From NCBI RefSeq assembly GCF_036346855.1, contig NZ_CP107841.1, positions 6,824,001 to 6,888,000 on the forward strand: a DNA stretch of 64,000 nt, given 5' to 3'. The number at the start of each line of letters is the position of its first letter. The first letter of the stretch is position 1. The notes beneath the pieces are model-generated. The model was not told the DNA's origin and ran no database searches. It was given only the letters and a program-made list of their open reading frames with translations. The position numbers were made by a program, and so were the translations under genes. Shown here piece after piece: positions 53,417-62,312 of the stretch. This DNA comes from Streptomyces europaeiscabiei (GTDB taxonomy: Bacteria > Actinomycetota > Actinomycetes > Streptomycetales > Streptomycetaceae).

Positions 53417-54517
53417 GTGTCCGCAGTCAGCGACCGTCTTCCCACCTTCCCCTGGGACAAGCTGGAGCCGTACAAGGCGACGGCCGCCGCTCACCCCGGT
53501 GGCATCGTGGACCTCTCCGTGGGCACGCCGGTCGACCCGGTGCCCGAGCTGATCCAGAAGGCTCTGGTCGCCGCGGCGGACTCGCCGGGCTATCCGACCG
53601 TGTGGGGCACCGTCGAACTGCGCGACGCGATCACGGGCTGGCTGGAGCGCCGCCTCGGCGCCCGTGACGTCACCCACCACCACGTCCTGCCGATCGTCGG
53701 CTCCAAGGAACTCGTCGCCTGGCTCCCCACCCAGCTGGGCCTCGGCCCCGGCGACCGCGTCGCGTACCCGCGCCTGGCCTACCCGACGTACGAGGTGGGC
53801 GCCCGCCTCGCCCGCGCCGACCATGAGGTCTACGACGACCCGACGTCCCTGGACCCGGCCGGCCTCAAGCTCCTCTGGCTGAACTCGCCGTCCAACCCCA
53901 CCGGCAGGGTTCTCTCCAAGGCCGAGCTGACCCGGATCGTCGCCTGGGCCCGCGAGCACGGCGTCCTGCTCTTCTCCGACGAGTGCTACCTGGAGCTGGG
54001 CTGGGACGCCGACCCGGTCTCGGTCCTCCACCCGGACGTCAACGGCGGCTCGTACGAGGGCATCGTCGCCGTCCACTCCCTCTCCAAGCGCTCCAACCTG
54101 GCGGGCTACCGCGCGGCCTTCCTCGCCGGAGACCCGGCCGTCCTCGGCCCTCTCCTCCAGATCCGCAAGCACGGCGGCATGATGACCTCGGCCCCCACTC
54201 AGGCCGCCGTGGTCGCCGCTCTCGGGGACGACGACCACGTCCACGAACAGCGGGCCCGGTACACGGCCCGGCGCGCGGCCCTCCGTGAGGCCCTCGTCTC
54301 CCACGGCTTCCGCATCGAGCACAGCGAAGCCAGCCTCTACCTCTGGGCCACCCGGGGCGAATCGTGCTGGACCACCGTCGCCCACCTCGCCAACCTCGGC
54401 ATCCTCGTGGCCCCCGGCGACTTCTACGGCCCCGCGGGCGACCACCACGTGCGCGTGGCCCTCACGGCGACGGACGAGCGGGTGGCGGCAGCGGTGGAGC
54501 GCCTGGCCCAGGCCTAG
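53417..54517 (+). CDS. dapC: succinyldiaminopimelate transaminase
   Basis: 366 residues, PLP-dependent aminotransferase class I. It makes N-succinyl-LL-diaminopimelate in lysine and peptidoglycan synthesis. The PLP lysine is Lys224 in HSLSKRSNLAGYR; LNSPSNPTG (154-163) and SDECY (187-191) are the other cofactor motifs. The context with dapE at 56594 supports DapC rather than a general aminotransferase. GTG 53417. The stop codon TAG at 54515-54517 is contributed by the left end of the 145-bp element copy 2. Confidence 0.9.
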   Translation: MSAVSDRLPTFPWDKLEPYKATAAAHPGGIVDLSVGTPVDPVPELIQKALVAAADSPGYPTVWGTVELRDAITGWLERRLGARDVTHHHVLPIVGSKELVAWLPTQLGLGPGDRVAYPRLAYPTYEVGARLARADHEVYDDPTSLDPAGLKLLWLNSPSNPTGRVLSKAELTRIVAWAREHGVLLFSDECYLELGWDADPVSVLHPDVNGGSYEGIVAVHSLSKRSNLAGYRAAFLAGDPAVLGPLLQIRKHGGMMTSAPTQAAVVAALGDDDHVHEQRARYTARRAALREALVSHGFRIEHSEASLYLWATRGESCWTTVAHLANLGILVAPGDFYGPAGDHHVRVALTATDERVAAAVERLAQA

Positions 54518-54657
54518 GCCGTTTCCGACGGCTCTGGAAGCCGTTGGTGAGCGGTTACGGACGAGTCCGGTGAGGCGGCCGGCGCCTCACGAGTCACCTC
54601 GCGCGGCGCCGATCGGCCGGATGATCTCCGGCCAGGAGCCATCGGAAGCGCCCTGGG
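54513..54657 (+). repeat. 145-bp dispersed element with terminal inverted repeats, copy 2
   Basis: Begins CCTAGGCCGTTTCCGACGGC and ends GGAAGCGCCCTGG. Same strand as copy 1, and its left end overlaps the dapC stop codon. The ends read as inverted repeats (GGCCGTTTCCGACGGCTC against the complement of GAGCCATCGGAAGCG). Confidence 0.92.
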
Positions 54658-54677
54658 TCCTGTCGTTCGTGACAGCC

Positions 54678-54711
54678 CGAAGGGGCCCGGGGGAGACCCC
54701 GGGCCCCTTCG
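54678..54711. terminator. bidirectional hairpin terminator
   Basis: Perfect 15-bp stem CGAAGGGGCCCGGGG with a GAGA loop, between dapC and the convergent secreted-protein gene (stop at 54728). Confidence 0.92.
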
Positions 54712-54727
54712 ACGGTTCGGCCGCGCG

Positions 54728-55141
54728 TCAGCCGAGCGGGCCCTGCACCGGCAGCTGCCCCGTGGGCAGTCCACCCTTGGTGGCCGTCTTGGACGTGTCG
54801 CCCAGAACGGTGCCGGCGGAGCCGGCGGTCTCCCCGGCGGCCTTCTGCGCGACGGGCGTCGTCGTCTTGACGGTCTTCCCGCCGGTCTTGCTCACGCTGG
54901 GCAGGGTCTGCTTGGCCGCCTTGGTGCCGGCGTCGCTCGCGACCCCGGTGACGTTCTGCGTCGCGCCGTCCACGGTGGTACCGGCGTTCGCCCCGTCCAC
55001 GGCGGACAGGCCGCCGAGGTTCGGGGTGGCCGGGAGTTCGGGCGCCGCACTCGCGGAGCCGGCCGCACCGACCACGGAGGCCGCTCCCGCTGCGGTCAGC
55101 AGCGCGGCACGGGCGATCCGGCGGGTCAGGGGGAGGGACAT
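54728..55141 (-). CDS. small secreted Ala/Thr/Gly-rich protein
   Basis: 137 residues. Signal peptide RRIARAALLTAAGAASVVGA with a likely cleavage at GSASAA, then about 100 residues of low-complexity Gly/Thr/Ala/Lys sequence without cysteines. ATG 55141 follows AAGGAG. I do not recognise a domain; similar exported repetitive proteins are common in Streptomyces. A promoter candidate lies at 55282-55310. Confidence 0.78.
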   Translation of the reverse strand: MSLPLTRRIARAALLTAAGAASVVGAAGSASAAPELPATPNLGGLSAVDGANAGTTVDGATQNVTGVASDAGTKAAKQTLPSVSKTGGKTVKTTTPVAQKAAGETAGSAGTVLGDTSKTATKGGLPTGQLPVQGPLG

Positions 55142-55281
55142 GGTGCTCCTTTGACGGAAGAGAACGGTGAAGTGTCCGACCGCGCCCGGGAGTTGACCGT
55201 TCCGGGCTCGGACGCAGTGACTACCGCTCGAAGCCCCCGAAGGTTGCGGCGACCCGACGTAAAGAGTTTGCAATGCGTCGC

Positions 55282-55310
55282 ATTATCAAATGCGGATTCA
55301 GTCGGACAAA
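55282..55310 (-). promoter_or_regulatory. candidate promoter of the secreted-protein gene
   Basis: On the minus strand TTTGTC, 17 bases and GATAAT, about 140 bases upstream of ATG 55141, in a clearly AT-richer stretch. It overlaps an inverted repeat GCATT-ATCA-AATGC. Fits a housekeeping sigma (HrdB) promoter. Confidence 0.45.
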
Positions 55311-55453
55311 CGTCATCCGGTCCGACAGTGTGCTGAATCCTTACGGCCCTTTGGCCCCAAGGAATTCCGCGATGCGGGGGTGACCAGCCGAAAACCTGCG
55401 CACGTCGTCCACGCGGCGCACCGCACATACCCCGCACGGGTGAGGCTCGCGGC

Positions 55454-56476
55454 CTACTGTCCAGTGACGATTCGGACCTCGGTGGCGGAACCCGCCGAGT
55501 CGCCCGCCGTGCCCTCGGCCTTGCGCCACGCACCGGCCCGGCCCTCGGCGACCCACTCCCGGCCCGCGTACGTGACGCGCTCGACGCCCAGGCGGGAGGA
55601 GTTGGCCACGGCCCAGTGCGCCAGCTCCCAGCCGCGCTGCCGGATCTGTCCGGCGTCCCCGGCGTCCGTGAGGGGGATGGTCACGGTCCCGGCGACGGGG
55701 GAGCCACTCGGACTCGGTGACGGGCTCGCCTGGGCGGAGGCGCCGCCCTCGGAGCCCACCACCGCCCCGGCCGCCTCGAAGGCGTCGTCCCCGAAGTCCC
55801 GCGCGAGCGCACTGCGCACGGCGTCCGGGCCGCCCGCATAGGCGGTGCTGCTGCCGGCGCCGGTGCCGGTCGCCTCCCGGCGCCCCTCGCAGGTCAGCGT
55901 GGCCGCCGACCGCCCGGTCAGCGCGGCGGCGAGCAGCGTGGCGTCGGGCTCGTGCTTGGCGTACGCCTCCGGGTAGCCGCTGCGCTGCACCCGCTGGGCG
56001 GCGACCGTCAGCGGGAGCTGCTCGTAGTCGTCGACCTTGGCGAGGTGCTCGTAGAACTCGCCCGCCGCGTACACCGGGTCCTGGATCTGCTGCTCGGTGC
56101 CCCAGCCCTGCGACGGCCGCTGCTGGAAGAGCCCGAGGGAGTCCCGGTCGCCGTGCGCGATGTTGCGCAGGCCCGACTCCTGGAGCGCGGTCGCCAGCGC
56201 TATCGTCACGGCCCGCTCGGGCAGCTCGCGCGAGGTGCCGACCGCCGAGATCGTCGCCGCGTTCGCCGCCTGCTCCGGCGTGAACTCGTACGACGCCCCG
56301 TCGTCCGCCCCGGACACGACCACGCATCGTGGTGTGCCGTTCCCCCCGGTCAGATACTGCACGGTGAGATACGCCCCGATCGCGGCGAGCACGACGAAAG
56401 CCGCCAGGAACTGCAGCACACGACGGCCGCGACGGCGGGGACGGGGATCTGGGGGGAAGGGGTAGAGCTCGGACAC
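55454..56476 (-). CDS. membrane-anchored lysozyme-fold-like secreted protein (often labelled heavy metal transporter)
   Basis: 340 residues. A basic cytoplasmic start (DPRPRRRGRRVL), one membrane helix (FLAAFVVLAAIGAYLTVQYL), then an extracellular domain with ALQESGLRNI, GDRDSLGLFQQRPSQGWG and DPVYAAGEFYEHL, a pattern like lytic transglycosylases, followed by a Ser/Pro linker (SPSPSPSGSP) and a short C-terminal domain. The catalytic Glu would be that of ALQESG. The common database label heavy metal transporter has no visible support. GTG 56476 is used. Probably cell-wall related. Confidence 0.72.
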   Translation of the reverse strand: MSELYPFPPDPRPRRRGRRVLQFLAAFVVLAAIGAYLTVQYLTGGNGTPRCVVVSGADDGASYEFTPEQAANAATISAVGTSRELPERAVTIALATALQESGLRNIAHGDRDSLGLFQQRPSQGWGTEQQIQDPVYAAGEFYEHLAKVDDYEQLPLTVAAQRVQRSGYPEAYAKHEPDATLLAAALTGRSAATLTCEGRREATGTGAGSSTAYAGGPDAVRSALARDFGDDAFEAAGAVVGSEGGASAQASPSPSPSGSPVAGTVTIPLTDAGDAGQIRQRGWELAHWAVANSSRLGVERVTYAGREWVAEGRAGAWRKAEGTAGDSAGSATEVRIVTGQ

Positions 56477-56593
56477 GCGGTCCAAGGTACTGGAGAGTAA
56501 TGGCCCTCGTGCAGGAGTTGTGAACAGTGGGGCAGGAGTGACCCGATCCACTCGAAGGACAGCTCCGCCCGGCGGCGCGTTAGGGTCGGGGAC

Positions 56594-57673
56594 ATGGCCG
56601 AGACCCCCATTGACCTCACGCTGGACGCCGCGCTGCTCACCGCGCAGCTCGTCGACTTCCCCTCCGAGAGCGGTACCGAGAAGCCGCTCGCGGACGCGAT
56701 CGAGACCGCCCTGCGTGCCCTGCCGCACCTCACGGTCGACCGGTACGGCAACAACATCGTCGCCCGCACGAACCTGGGCCGGGCGGAGCGCGTGATCCTG
56801 GCCGGCCACATCGACACGGTCCCCATCGCCGACAACGTGCCCTCCCGCCTCGACGACGACGGCGTCCTGTGGGGCTGCGGCACCTGCGACATGAAGTCCG
56901 GCGTCGCGGTCCAGCTGCGCATCGCGGCCACGGTCCCGGCCCCCAACCGCGACCTGACCTTCGTCTTCTACGACAACGAAGAGGTCGCCGCGGACCTGAA
57001 CGGCCTCAAGCACGTCTCCGAGGCCCACCCCGAATGGCTGGAGGGCGATTTCGCTGTCCTCCTGGAGCCCACGAACGGCGAGGTCGAGGGCGGCTGCCAG
57101 GGCACCCTGCGGGTCCTGCTGACGACCACGGGCGAGCGCGCACACTCCGCCCGCGGCTGGATGGGCTCCAACGCCATCCACACGGCGGCCCCGATCCTGG
57201 CGAGGCTGGCGTCCTACGAGCCGCGGTACCCGGTCATCGACGGCCTGGAGTACCGCGAGGGCCTCAACGCGGTCGGCATCTCCGGCGGCGTCGCCGGCAA
57301 CGTCATCCCCGACGCGTGCGTGGTGACGGTCAACTTCCGCTACGCCCCCGACCGCACCGAGGAGGAGGCCATCGCCCACGTCCGCGAGGTCTTCGCCGAC
57401 TGCGGGGTCGAGGAGTTCGTCGTCGACGACCACAGCCCCGGCGCGCTGCCCGGTCTGTCCCACCCGGCGGCCGTGGCCTTCATCGAGGCGGTCGGCGGCA
57501 CCGCCCAGCCCAAGTACGGCTGGACGGACGTCTCCCGATTCAGCGCCCTCGGCATCCCGGCCGTCAACTACGGCCCCGGCAACCCGCACTTGGCACACCG
57601 CCGCGACGAACGGGTGGACCCGGCGAAGATCCTGGCGGGCGAGGAACGCCTGAGGTCCTGGCTGACGGCGTGA
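56594..57673 (+). CDS. dapE: succinyl-diaminopimelate desuccinylase
   Basis: 359 residues, M20 family di-zinc hydrolase. It releases LL-diaminopimelate from the succinyl form, the step after DapC. Metal-ligand motifs: GHIDTVP with His72 and Asp74, GTCDMKSG with Asp99, YDNEE with Glu129/Glu130; the dimerisation domain follows (about 175-280) and the C-terminal His is in GNPHLAHRRDE. ATG 56594. Divergent from the transglycosylase-like gene with 117 bases between. Confidence 0.93.
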   Translation: MAETPIDLTLDAALLTAQLVDFPSESGTEKPLADAIETALRALPHLTVDRYGNNIVARTNLGRAERVILAGHIDTVPIADNVPSRLDDDGVLWGCGTCDMKSGVAVQLRIAATVPAPNRDLTFVFYDNEEVAADLNGLKHVSEAHPEWLEGDFAVLLEPTNGEVEGGCQGTLRVLLTTTGERAHSARGWMGSNAIHTAAPILARLASYEPRYPVIDGLEYREGLNAVGISGGVAGNVIPDACVVTVNFRYAPDRTEEEAIAHVREVFADCGVEEFVVDDHSPGALPGLSHPAAVAFIEAVGGTAQPKYGWTDVSRFSALGIPAVNYGPGNPHLAHRRDERVDPAKILAGEERLRSWLTA

Positions 57674-57805
57674 TCCAGGGGTACAACCACGGGTCCAACC
57701 ACCTGTACGAGGTGACGGATCGCGGCGGACACGCTCACGTCCCCCGTCCGTAACCCGTATGGATCTACGCTGACGTGAACCACCAGCACGGCGGAGGGAG
57801 CGGAC

Positions 57806-58564
57806 ATGGCGACCGGGAACCCCGAGGGCGGGAAGCAGCCACCGAAGGAGCAGCGGCTCGGGCCGGTGCTGCGCAGACGCGATCAGGTCCAGGCGAGCAC
57901 GACGGATCAGCGGCTGCTGGACGCGGGTGGTCCCTCGGACTGGGTCCACACGGACCCGTGGCGCGTCCTGCGTATCCAGTCGGAGTTCATCGAGGGCTTC
58001 GGCACGCTCGCCGAACTCCCGCCCGCGATCAGCGTGTTCGGCTCCGCCCGCACGCCGGCCGACTCACCGGAGTACGAGGCGGGCGTGCGGCTCGGCCGGG
58101 GCCTGGTGGACGCCGGCTTCGCCGTCATCACCGGCGGCGGTCCGGGCGCGATGGAGGCGGCCAACAAGGGCGCCCTCGAAGCGGGCGGCATGTCCGTCGG
58201 CCTCGGCATCGAGCTGCCCTTCGAACAGGGTCTCAACCCCTATGTCGACATCGGCCTCAACTTCCGCTACTTCTTCGTCCGGAAGATGATGTTCGTCAAG
58301 TACGCCCAGGGCTTCGTGGTCCTCCCCGGCGGCCTCGGCACCCTCGACGAACTCTTCGAGGCCCTCACCCTCGTCCAGACCCAGAAGGTCACCCGCTTCC
58401 CCATCGTCCTCTTCGGCGAGTCCTACTGGGGCGGCCTGATCGACTGGCTCAGCAACACTCTGATCGCCCAGGGCAAGGCGTCGGCAAAGGACCTGACCCT
58501 CTTCCACGTGACGGACGACGTGGACGAGGCGGTGGCCCTGGTCTCGAAGGAGGCGGGCCGCTAG
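57806..58564 (+). CDS. LOG-family (TIGR00730) nucleotide phosphoribohydrolase
   Basis: 252 residues. Contains the LOG active-site motif PGGLGTLDELFE (174-185) and the Rossmann-like TGGGPGAMEAANKGA (109-123). Members release free base from nucleoside monophosphates, including cytokinin nucleotides; the M. tuberculosis counterpart Rv1205 does so. The 55-residue N-terminal extension is typical of the actinobacterial subgroup. ATG 57806 follows GGAGGGAG. Same neighbourhood (dapE, LOG, folP2) as in mycobacteria. Confidence 0.9.
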   Translation: MATGNPEGGKQPPKEQRLGPVLRRRDQVQASTTDQRLLDAGGPSDWVHTDPWRVLRIQSEFIEGFGTLAELPPAISVFGSARTPADSPEYEAGVRLGRGLVDAGFAVITGGGPGAMEAANKGALEAGGMSVGLGIELPFEQGLNPYVDIGLNFRYFFVRKMMFVKYAQGFVVLPGGLGTLDELFEALTLVQTQKVTRFPIVLFGESYWGGLIDWLSNTLIAQGKASAKDLTLFHVTDDVDEAVALVSKEAGR

Positions 58565-58570
58565 ACGGTG

Positions 58571-58729
58571 GTTGTCCCGCGCCCCGAAAGGGGCGCGGGG
58601 AACTGCGCGATCAACCCCGACGAACCCGCACCCGCCCAGGCGCCCGACGGCCCGAGTCGGTGGGCGGGGGCAAAGGGGCGCAGCCCCTTGAGGACGGGAC
58701 GCGCAGGGGCCGCGGGGGCGAGAAGAAGC
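58571..58729. repeat. GGGGCGCGGGGAAC-type dispersed intergenic repeat
   Basis: A short hairpin CCGCGCCCC-GAAA-GGGGCGCGG (about 58578-58600) is followed by GGGAACTGCGCGATCAACC and an ACCCGCACCCGCC stretch, matching the order of blocks at 10420-10470 and 50738-50822. It is placed directly after the LOG gene and may terminate its transcript. Confidence 0.75.
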
Positions 58730-58874
58730 CCCAGGACGCTTCTGCTGACTCTTGGTCGGAGATCATCCGGCCGATCGGCGCCGCGCGAGGTGACTCGTGA
58801 GGCGCCGGCCACCTCACCGGACGCGTCCGTAACCGCTCACGAACGGCTTCAAGAGCCGCCAGAAACGGCCTAGG
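58730..58874 (-). repeat. 145-bp dispersed element with terminal inverted repeats, copy 3
   Basis: The reverse complement of copies 1 and 2 (33593 and 54513), reading CCTAGGCCGTTTCTGGCGGC from 58874 leftward and ending AGAAGCGTCCTGG. As at dapC, the element end supplies the TAG stop codon of the adjacent gene, here folP at 58870-58872. Confidence 0.92.
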
Positions 58875-59730
58875 CGAGCCCCCGCCGGGCCACGGCCGGC
58901 GCCCGGTACCCCGCGATGGCCCCCACCATGTCCAGCACCTGACGGGTCTCCGCGACCTCGTGCACCCGGTACACCTGAGCCCCCAGCCAGGCCGACACCG
59001 CGGTCGTCGCCAGCGTCCCGAGCACCCGCTCCTTCACCGGTTTGTCCAGCGTCTCGCCCACGAAGTCCTTGTTGGACAACGACACCAACACCGGCCACCC
59101 CGTCGCGACCATCTCCCCCAGCCGCCGAGTCGCCTCCAGGCTGTGCCGCGTGTTCTTCCCGAAGTCGTGCCCCGGATCGATCAGCACGGACTCCCGGGGC
59201 ACCCCCAGCGACACCGCCCGCTCGGCCAGCCCCACGGTCACCCGGAGAATGTCGGCCATCACGTCGTCGTACTCGACCCGATGCGGCCGCGTACGAGGCT
59301 CCGCCCCACCCGCGTGCGTGCACACCAGCCCCACCCCGTACCTCCCCGCGACCTCCGCGAGCCGGGGATCGACCCCGCCCCACGCGTCGTTGAGGAGATC
59401 CGCCCCGGCCTCGCACACGGCCTCACCGACCTCGTGCCGCCAGGTGTCGACGCTGATGACCACCTCGGGGAACCGCCGCCGCACCTCCGCGACGAACCCC
59501 ACGGTCCGCCGCGCCTCCTCCGCCGCGGTCACTTCCTCCCCGGGCCCGGCCTTCACCCCGCCGATGTCGATGATGGCCGCGCCCTCGGCGACCGCCCGTT
59601 CCACGCGTGCGAGCGCCGGCTCGTCGTGGAAGGTGGCCCCCTGGTCGTAGAACGAGTCCGGGGTCCGGTTGACGATCGCCATGATCACCGGCTCGTGCGG
59701 GCCGAATTCCCGCTTGCCCAGCCTGAGCAT
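58870..59730 (-). CDS. folP: dihydropteroate synthase homologue, FolP2 type
   Basis: 286 residues with the pterin-binding TIM barrel: VNRTPDSFYDQG (opening motif, 20-31), VKAGPGEEV where DHPS enzymes usually have TRPG, LLNDAWGG, LIDPGHDFGKN and VSLSNKDFVG in place of the usual sulfonamide-loop sequence. These changes match the FolP2 group; M. tuberculosis FolP2, in the same gene neighbourhood, was reported to lack DHPS activity. The gene may therefore not make folate. ATG 59730 follows GAGAGG. A second, true folP elsewhere in the genome is expected. Confidence 0.85.
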   Translation of the reverse strand: MLRLGKREFGPHEPVIMAIVNRTPDSFYDQGATFHDEPALARVERAVAEGAAIIDIGGVKAGPGEEVTAAEEARRTVGFVAEVRRRFPEVVISVDTWRHEVGEAVCEAGADLLNDAWGGVDPRLAEVAGRYGVGLVCTHAGGAEPRTRPHRVEYDDVMADILRVTVGLAERAVSLGVPRESVLIDPGHDFGKNTRHSLEATRRLGEMVATGWPVLVSLSNKDFVGETLDKPVKERVLGTLATTAVSAWLGAQVYRVHEVAETRQVLDMVGAIAGYRAPAVARRGLA

Positions 59731-59849
59731 CCGCTGTGACCTCTCCCAGTACGTCCCGCCGATCGACGGCCTTGCTCAACCGCCTGCGACCTTAACTGTC
59801 AGACTCGCATGGCACGATCGGAGCCGAACACACTCGAGGGGACCCAGCG

Positions 59850-60200
59850 ATGTTCATGTTCTTGTTCCTGGTCGTCGCGCTCGCCGTCGTGGTCGCCGCG
59901 GTGACGCTCGCCGTCGTGGGCGGCGGCGACAACGCGGTGCTGCCGGAGGCCGAGGGCGAGCGGCTCCAGGACCCGCTTCCGGCGGACCGCCCGGTCAACC
60001 GCGCGGACGTCGAGGCGCTCCGCTTCCCGGTCGCCGTCCGCGGCTATCGCATGGCGGACGTGGACGACGCCCTCGGCCGCCTCAGCGCCGAGATCGCCGA
60101 GCGGGACGCCCGCATCGCCGACCTGGAGTCCGCGCTCGCGGGCGCCCGCTCGGCGACCGTGACCTCGCTGCGCAAGCCCGAGGAGGGCGACCACCAGTGA
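59850..60200 (+). CDS. DivIVA-domain membrane protein (Rv1209-like)
   Basis: 116 residues. One N-terminal membrane helix (FMFLFLVVALAVVVAAVTLA), a short linker and a single DivIVA-like motif FPVAVRGYRMADVDDALGRL followed by a coiled coil (SAEIAERDARIADLES). Probably a small membrane protein tied to polar growth or cell-division scaffolds; that is inferred from the motif. ATG 59850 follows GAGGGG. The stop overlaps the start of tag as GTGA. In mycobacteria the same pair lies downstream of folP2. Confidence 0.85.
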   Translation: MFMFLFLVVALAVVVAAVTLAVVGGGDNAVLPEAEGERLQDPLPADRPVNRADVEALRFPVAVRGYRMADVDDALGRLSAEIAERDARIADLESALAGARSATVTSLRKPEEGDHQ

Positions 60201-60784
60201 GCGACGGCACCGCCCTGGCCGGCCCCGACGGAGCCCTGCGCTGCCCCTGGGCCCTGTCCACCGAGGAGTACGTCGCGTACCACGACGAGGAGTGGGGCCG
60301 CCCGGTCCACGGCGACGACGCCCTGTACGAGCGCCTCTGCCTGGAGGCCTTCCAGTCCGGCCTCTCCTGGATCACCATCCTGCGCCGCCGTGAGGGCTTC
60401 CGCTCCGCCTTCGCCGACTTCAAGATCGCCTCGGTCGCCACGTTCACGGAGGCCGACCAGGAGCGCCTCCTCGCCGACCCCGGCATCATCCGCAACCGGG
60501 CGAAGATCGAGGCGACGATCGCCAACGCGCGGGAGCTGACCGCCTGGGCCCCGGGCGAGCTGGACGAGCTGATCTGGTCCCACGCCCCGGACCCGGCGCC
60601 CCGCCCGGTGCCGAGGACCCTCGCGGACGTTCCGGCGGTCACCCCCGAGTCCACGACCCTCTCCAAGGCCCTCAAGAAGCGAGGCATCCGCTTCGTCGGC
60701 CCGACGACGGCGTACGCGCTGATGCAGGCCTGCGGCTTGGTGAACGACCACTTGGAGACCTGCGTCGCCAGGAGCGCCCCCTAA
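60197..60784 (+). CDS. tag: DNA-3-methyladenine glycosylase I
   Basis: 195 residues. It removes 3-methyladenine from DNA (base excision repair). Family motifs: RCPWALSTEEYVAYHDEEWG at the start, FQSGLSWITILRRREGFR with the catalytic Glu region, IIRNRAKIEATIANAR and the zinc-binding end VNDHLETC together with the N-terminal Cys. GTG 60197 overlaps the DivIVA-like gene's stop. Confidence 0.93.
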   Translation: MSDGTALAGPDGALRCPWALSTEEYVAYHDEEWGRPVHGDDALYERLCLEAFQSGLSWITILRRREGFRSAFADFKIASVATFTEADQERLLADPGIIRNRAKIEATIANARELTAWAPGELDELIWSHAPDPAPRPVPRTLADVPAVTPESTTLSKALKKRGIRFVGPTTAYALMQACGLVNDHLETCVARSAP

Positions 60785-60864
60785 CGGGTGTGGGGCAGTG
60801 TCAGGTGCGGCTCCGGCGCCTGGGCATGATCAACCGCGTCGGATCCGCAGTTCCCCGGGGACGG

Positions 60865-61656
60865 TCACCGCCCCAGGTACTGCGGCGTCTCCTTGTTCAC
60901 GAACGCCCGCACAGCGATCCGGTGGTCCTCCGAAGCCCCCGCCCGAGTCTGCAGTTCGTCCTCTTTCTCCAGAGTCTCGGCCAGCGAGTGGGAGAACCCG
61001 TAGGCGACCGCCTCCTTGATCGCCGCGTATGCCACCGTCGGCCCTTCGGCCAGCATCCGCGCCACCTGCTCGGCGGCGGTGTGCACAGAGGCCGCCGGCA
61101 CGACCCGGTTCGCGATTCCCAGCTCGTACGCCTCCTGGGCCGTGATGCTGCGCGGGAAAAGCAGCAGGTCGGCCGCGCGACCGGGACCGATCACACGCGG
61201 CAGGGTCCAGGAGACCCCGGAGTCGGCCGTGAGCGCGACCCCGGCGAAGGAGGTGTTGAAGGAGGCCGTGTCGGCGACCACCCGGTAGTCCGCCGCGAGC
61301 GCGAACCCCAGGCCGGCGCCTGCCGCCACACCGTTCACTCCGGCCACCACGGGCTTGGCCATACCCGTGAGCGCCTTCACCACGGGGTTGTAGTGCTCCC
61401 TGACCGTGCTCATGACCTGTCCCGAGTCCTCGACCAGCAGCCCGATGTGCTCCTTCAGGTCCTGGCCCACACAGAACGCCCGGTCCCCGGCCGCGGTCAG
61501 CAGCACCGCCCGTACGGCGTCGTCCCCGGCAGCGGCCTCCACGGCCTCGCGCAGGGCCACCTTGGTAGCGATGTTCAGCGCGTTCATCGCCGCGGGGCGG
61601 TTCAGCGTGATCGTCGCGAGTCCGTCGTGCACCTCGTAGAGCACGGTGTCGGCCAT
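60865..61656 (-). CDS. enoyl-CoA hydratase/isomerase family protein
   Basis: 263 residues, crotonase fold: ITLNRPAAMNALN at the start, FCVGQDLKEH for the oxyanion region, GVNGVAAGAGLGFALAADYRV in the centre and SFAGVALTADSGVSWTLPR. The Glu pair of true hydratases is not evident (the second position reads as Asp in ADSG, typical of PaaG-like isomerases), so the reaction could be isomerisation. ATG 61656 follows GGAGGGG. It converges with tag and has no pathway partners nearby. Confidence 0.86.
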   Translation of the reverse strand: MADTVLYEVHDGLATITLNRPAAMNALNIATKVALREAVEAAAGDDAVRAVLLTAAGDRAFCVGQDLKEHIGLLVEDSGQVMSTVREHYNPVVKALTGMAKPVVAGVNGVAAGAGLGFALAADYRVVADTASFNTSFAGVALTADSGVSWTLPRVIGPGRAADLLLFPRSITAQEAYELGIANRVVPAASVHTAAEQVARMLAEGPTVAYAAIKEAVAYGFSHSLAETLEKEDELQTRAGASEDHRIAVRAFVNKETPQYLGR

Positions 61657-61887
61657 GGCGGTTCCCCTCCGGTTCGCGGCTGACGACGTACTGGTCAGTA
61701 CGCCCTCGTCACAGCACAGCATGGCGGAGATCACGGGTGACAACGGGGGCCGGAGGTGTGACCTGCGTCAAAGAATCACCAATGGCCGAGCGTCGACCGG
61801 GGACCGAGTGGTGGCGCAGTATCGCAGTCACACCGCCGAATTGGGTGGTTTTGCTCGCGCGCGTTGCCCAAGCGATGCCGACCGATG

Positions 61888-61918
61888 TTGGTCATCGGGT
61901 CATGAGATGCGGGATAAT
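61888..61918 (+). promoter_or_regulatory. candidate promoter of the DUF3117 gene
   Basis: TTGGTC and GATAAT, 19 bases apart, about 115 bases upstream of ATG 62032. The spacing is slightly long for a housekeeping promoter. The rest of the 375-base region 61657-62031 shows no gene. Confidence 0.35.
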
Positions 61919-62031
61919 GGCCTGGAAGCAATGTGTTCGATGCCGGTGTCGCGTGTCCCCAGGTGGGCCCGCGCCTGCCCTCCAGGGCCGTCGGCTTAGG
62001 CGATGAGCTGGTTTCAGGAAGGGGTACGAGC

Positions 62032-62199
62032 ATGGCGGCCATGAAGCCGCGGACGGGCGATGGCCCGCTCGAGGTGACCAAGGAGGGGCGGGGCATCGTC
62101 ATGCGAGTTCCGCTCGAAGGCGGCGGACGGCTCGTCGTGGAGCTGACCCCTGACGAGGCCGACGCCCTCGGCGATGCCCTCAAGAAGGTCGTCGGCTGA
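62032..62199 (+). CDS. DUF3117 small protein (Rv1211-like)
   Basis: 55 residues: AAMKPRTGDGPLEVTKEGRG at the start, then MRVPLEGGGRLVVELTPDEA and DALKKVVG. This is a very conserved actinobacterial protein of unknown role; the same protein (Rv1211) lies near tag in M. tuberculosis. ATG 62032 follows GGAAGGGG. A hairpin terminator follows at 62229. Confidence 0.9.
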   Translation: MAAMKPRTGDGPLEVTKEGRGIVMRVPLEGGGRLVVELTPDEADALGDALKKVVG

Positions 62200-62228
62200 C
62201 GCGCGTAGCGACCATACCCTTTTCAGTT

Positions 62229-62262
62229 GCCCCGGCACCGCCGCACTCGGTGGTGCCGGGGC
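62229..62262. terminator. hairpin terminator between DUF3117 and the O-methyltransferase gene
   Basis: Stem GCCCCGGCACC/GGTGCCGGGGC with a short loop, 30 bases after the DUF3117 stop and 50 bases before the convergent methyltransferase stop; preceded by CCTTTTC. Confidence 0.85.
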
Positions 62263-62312
62263 GCTGTTGTACCGGGGGTGTGCCGGGGCCGGTCCGGCTC
62301 CGGAAAGGTCGT

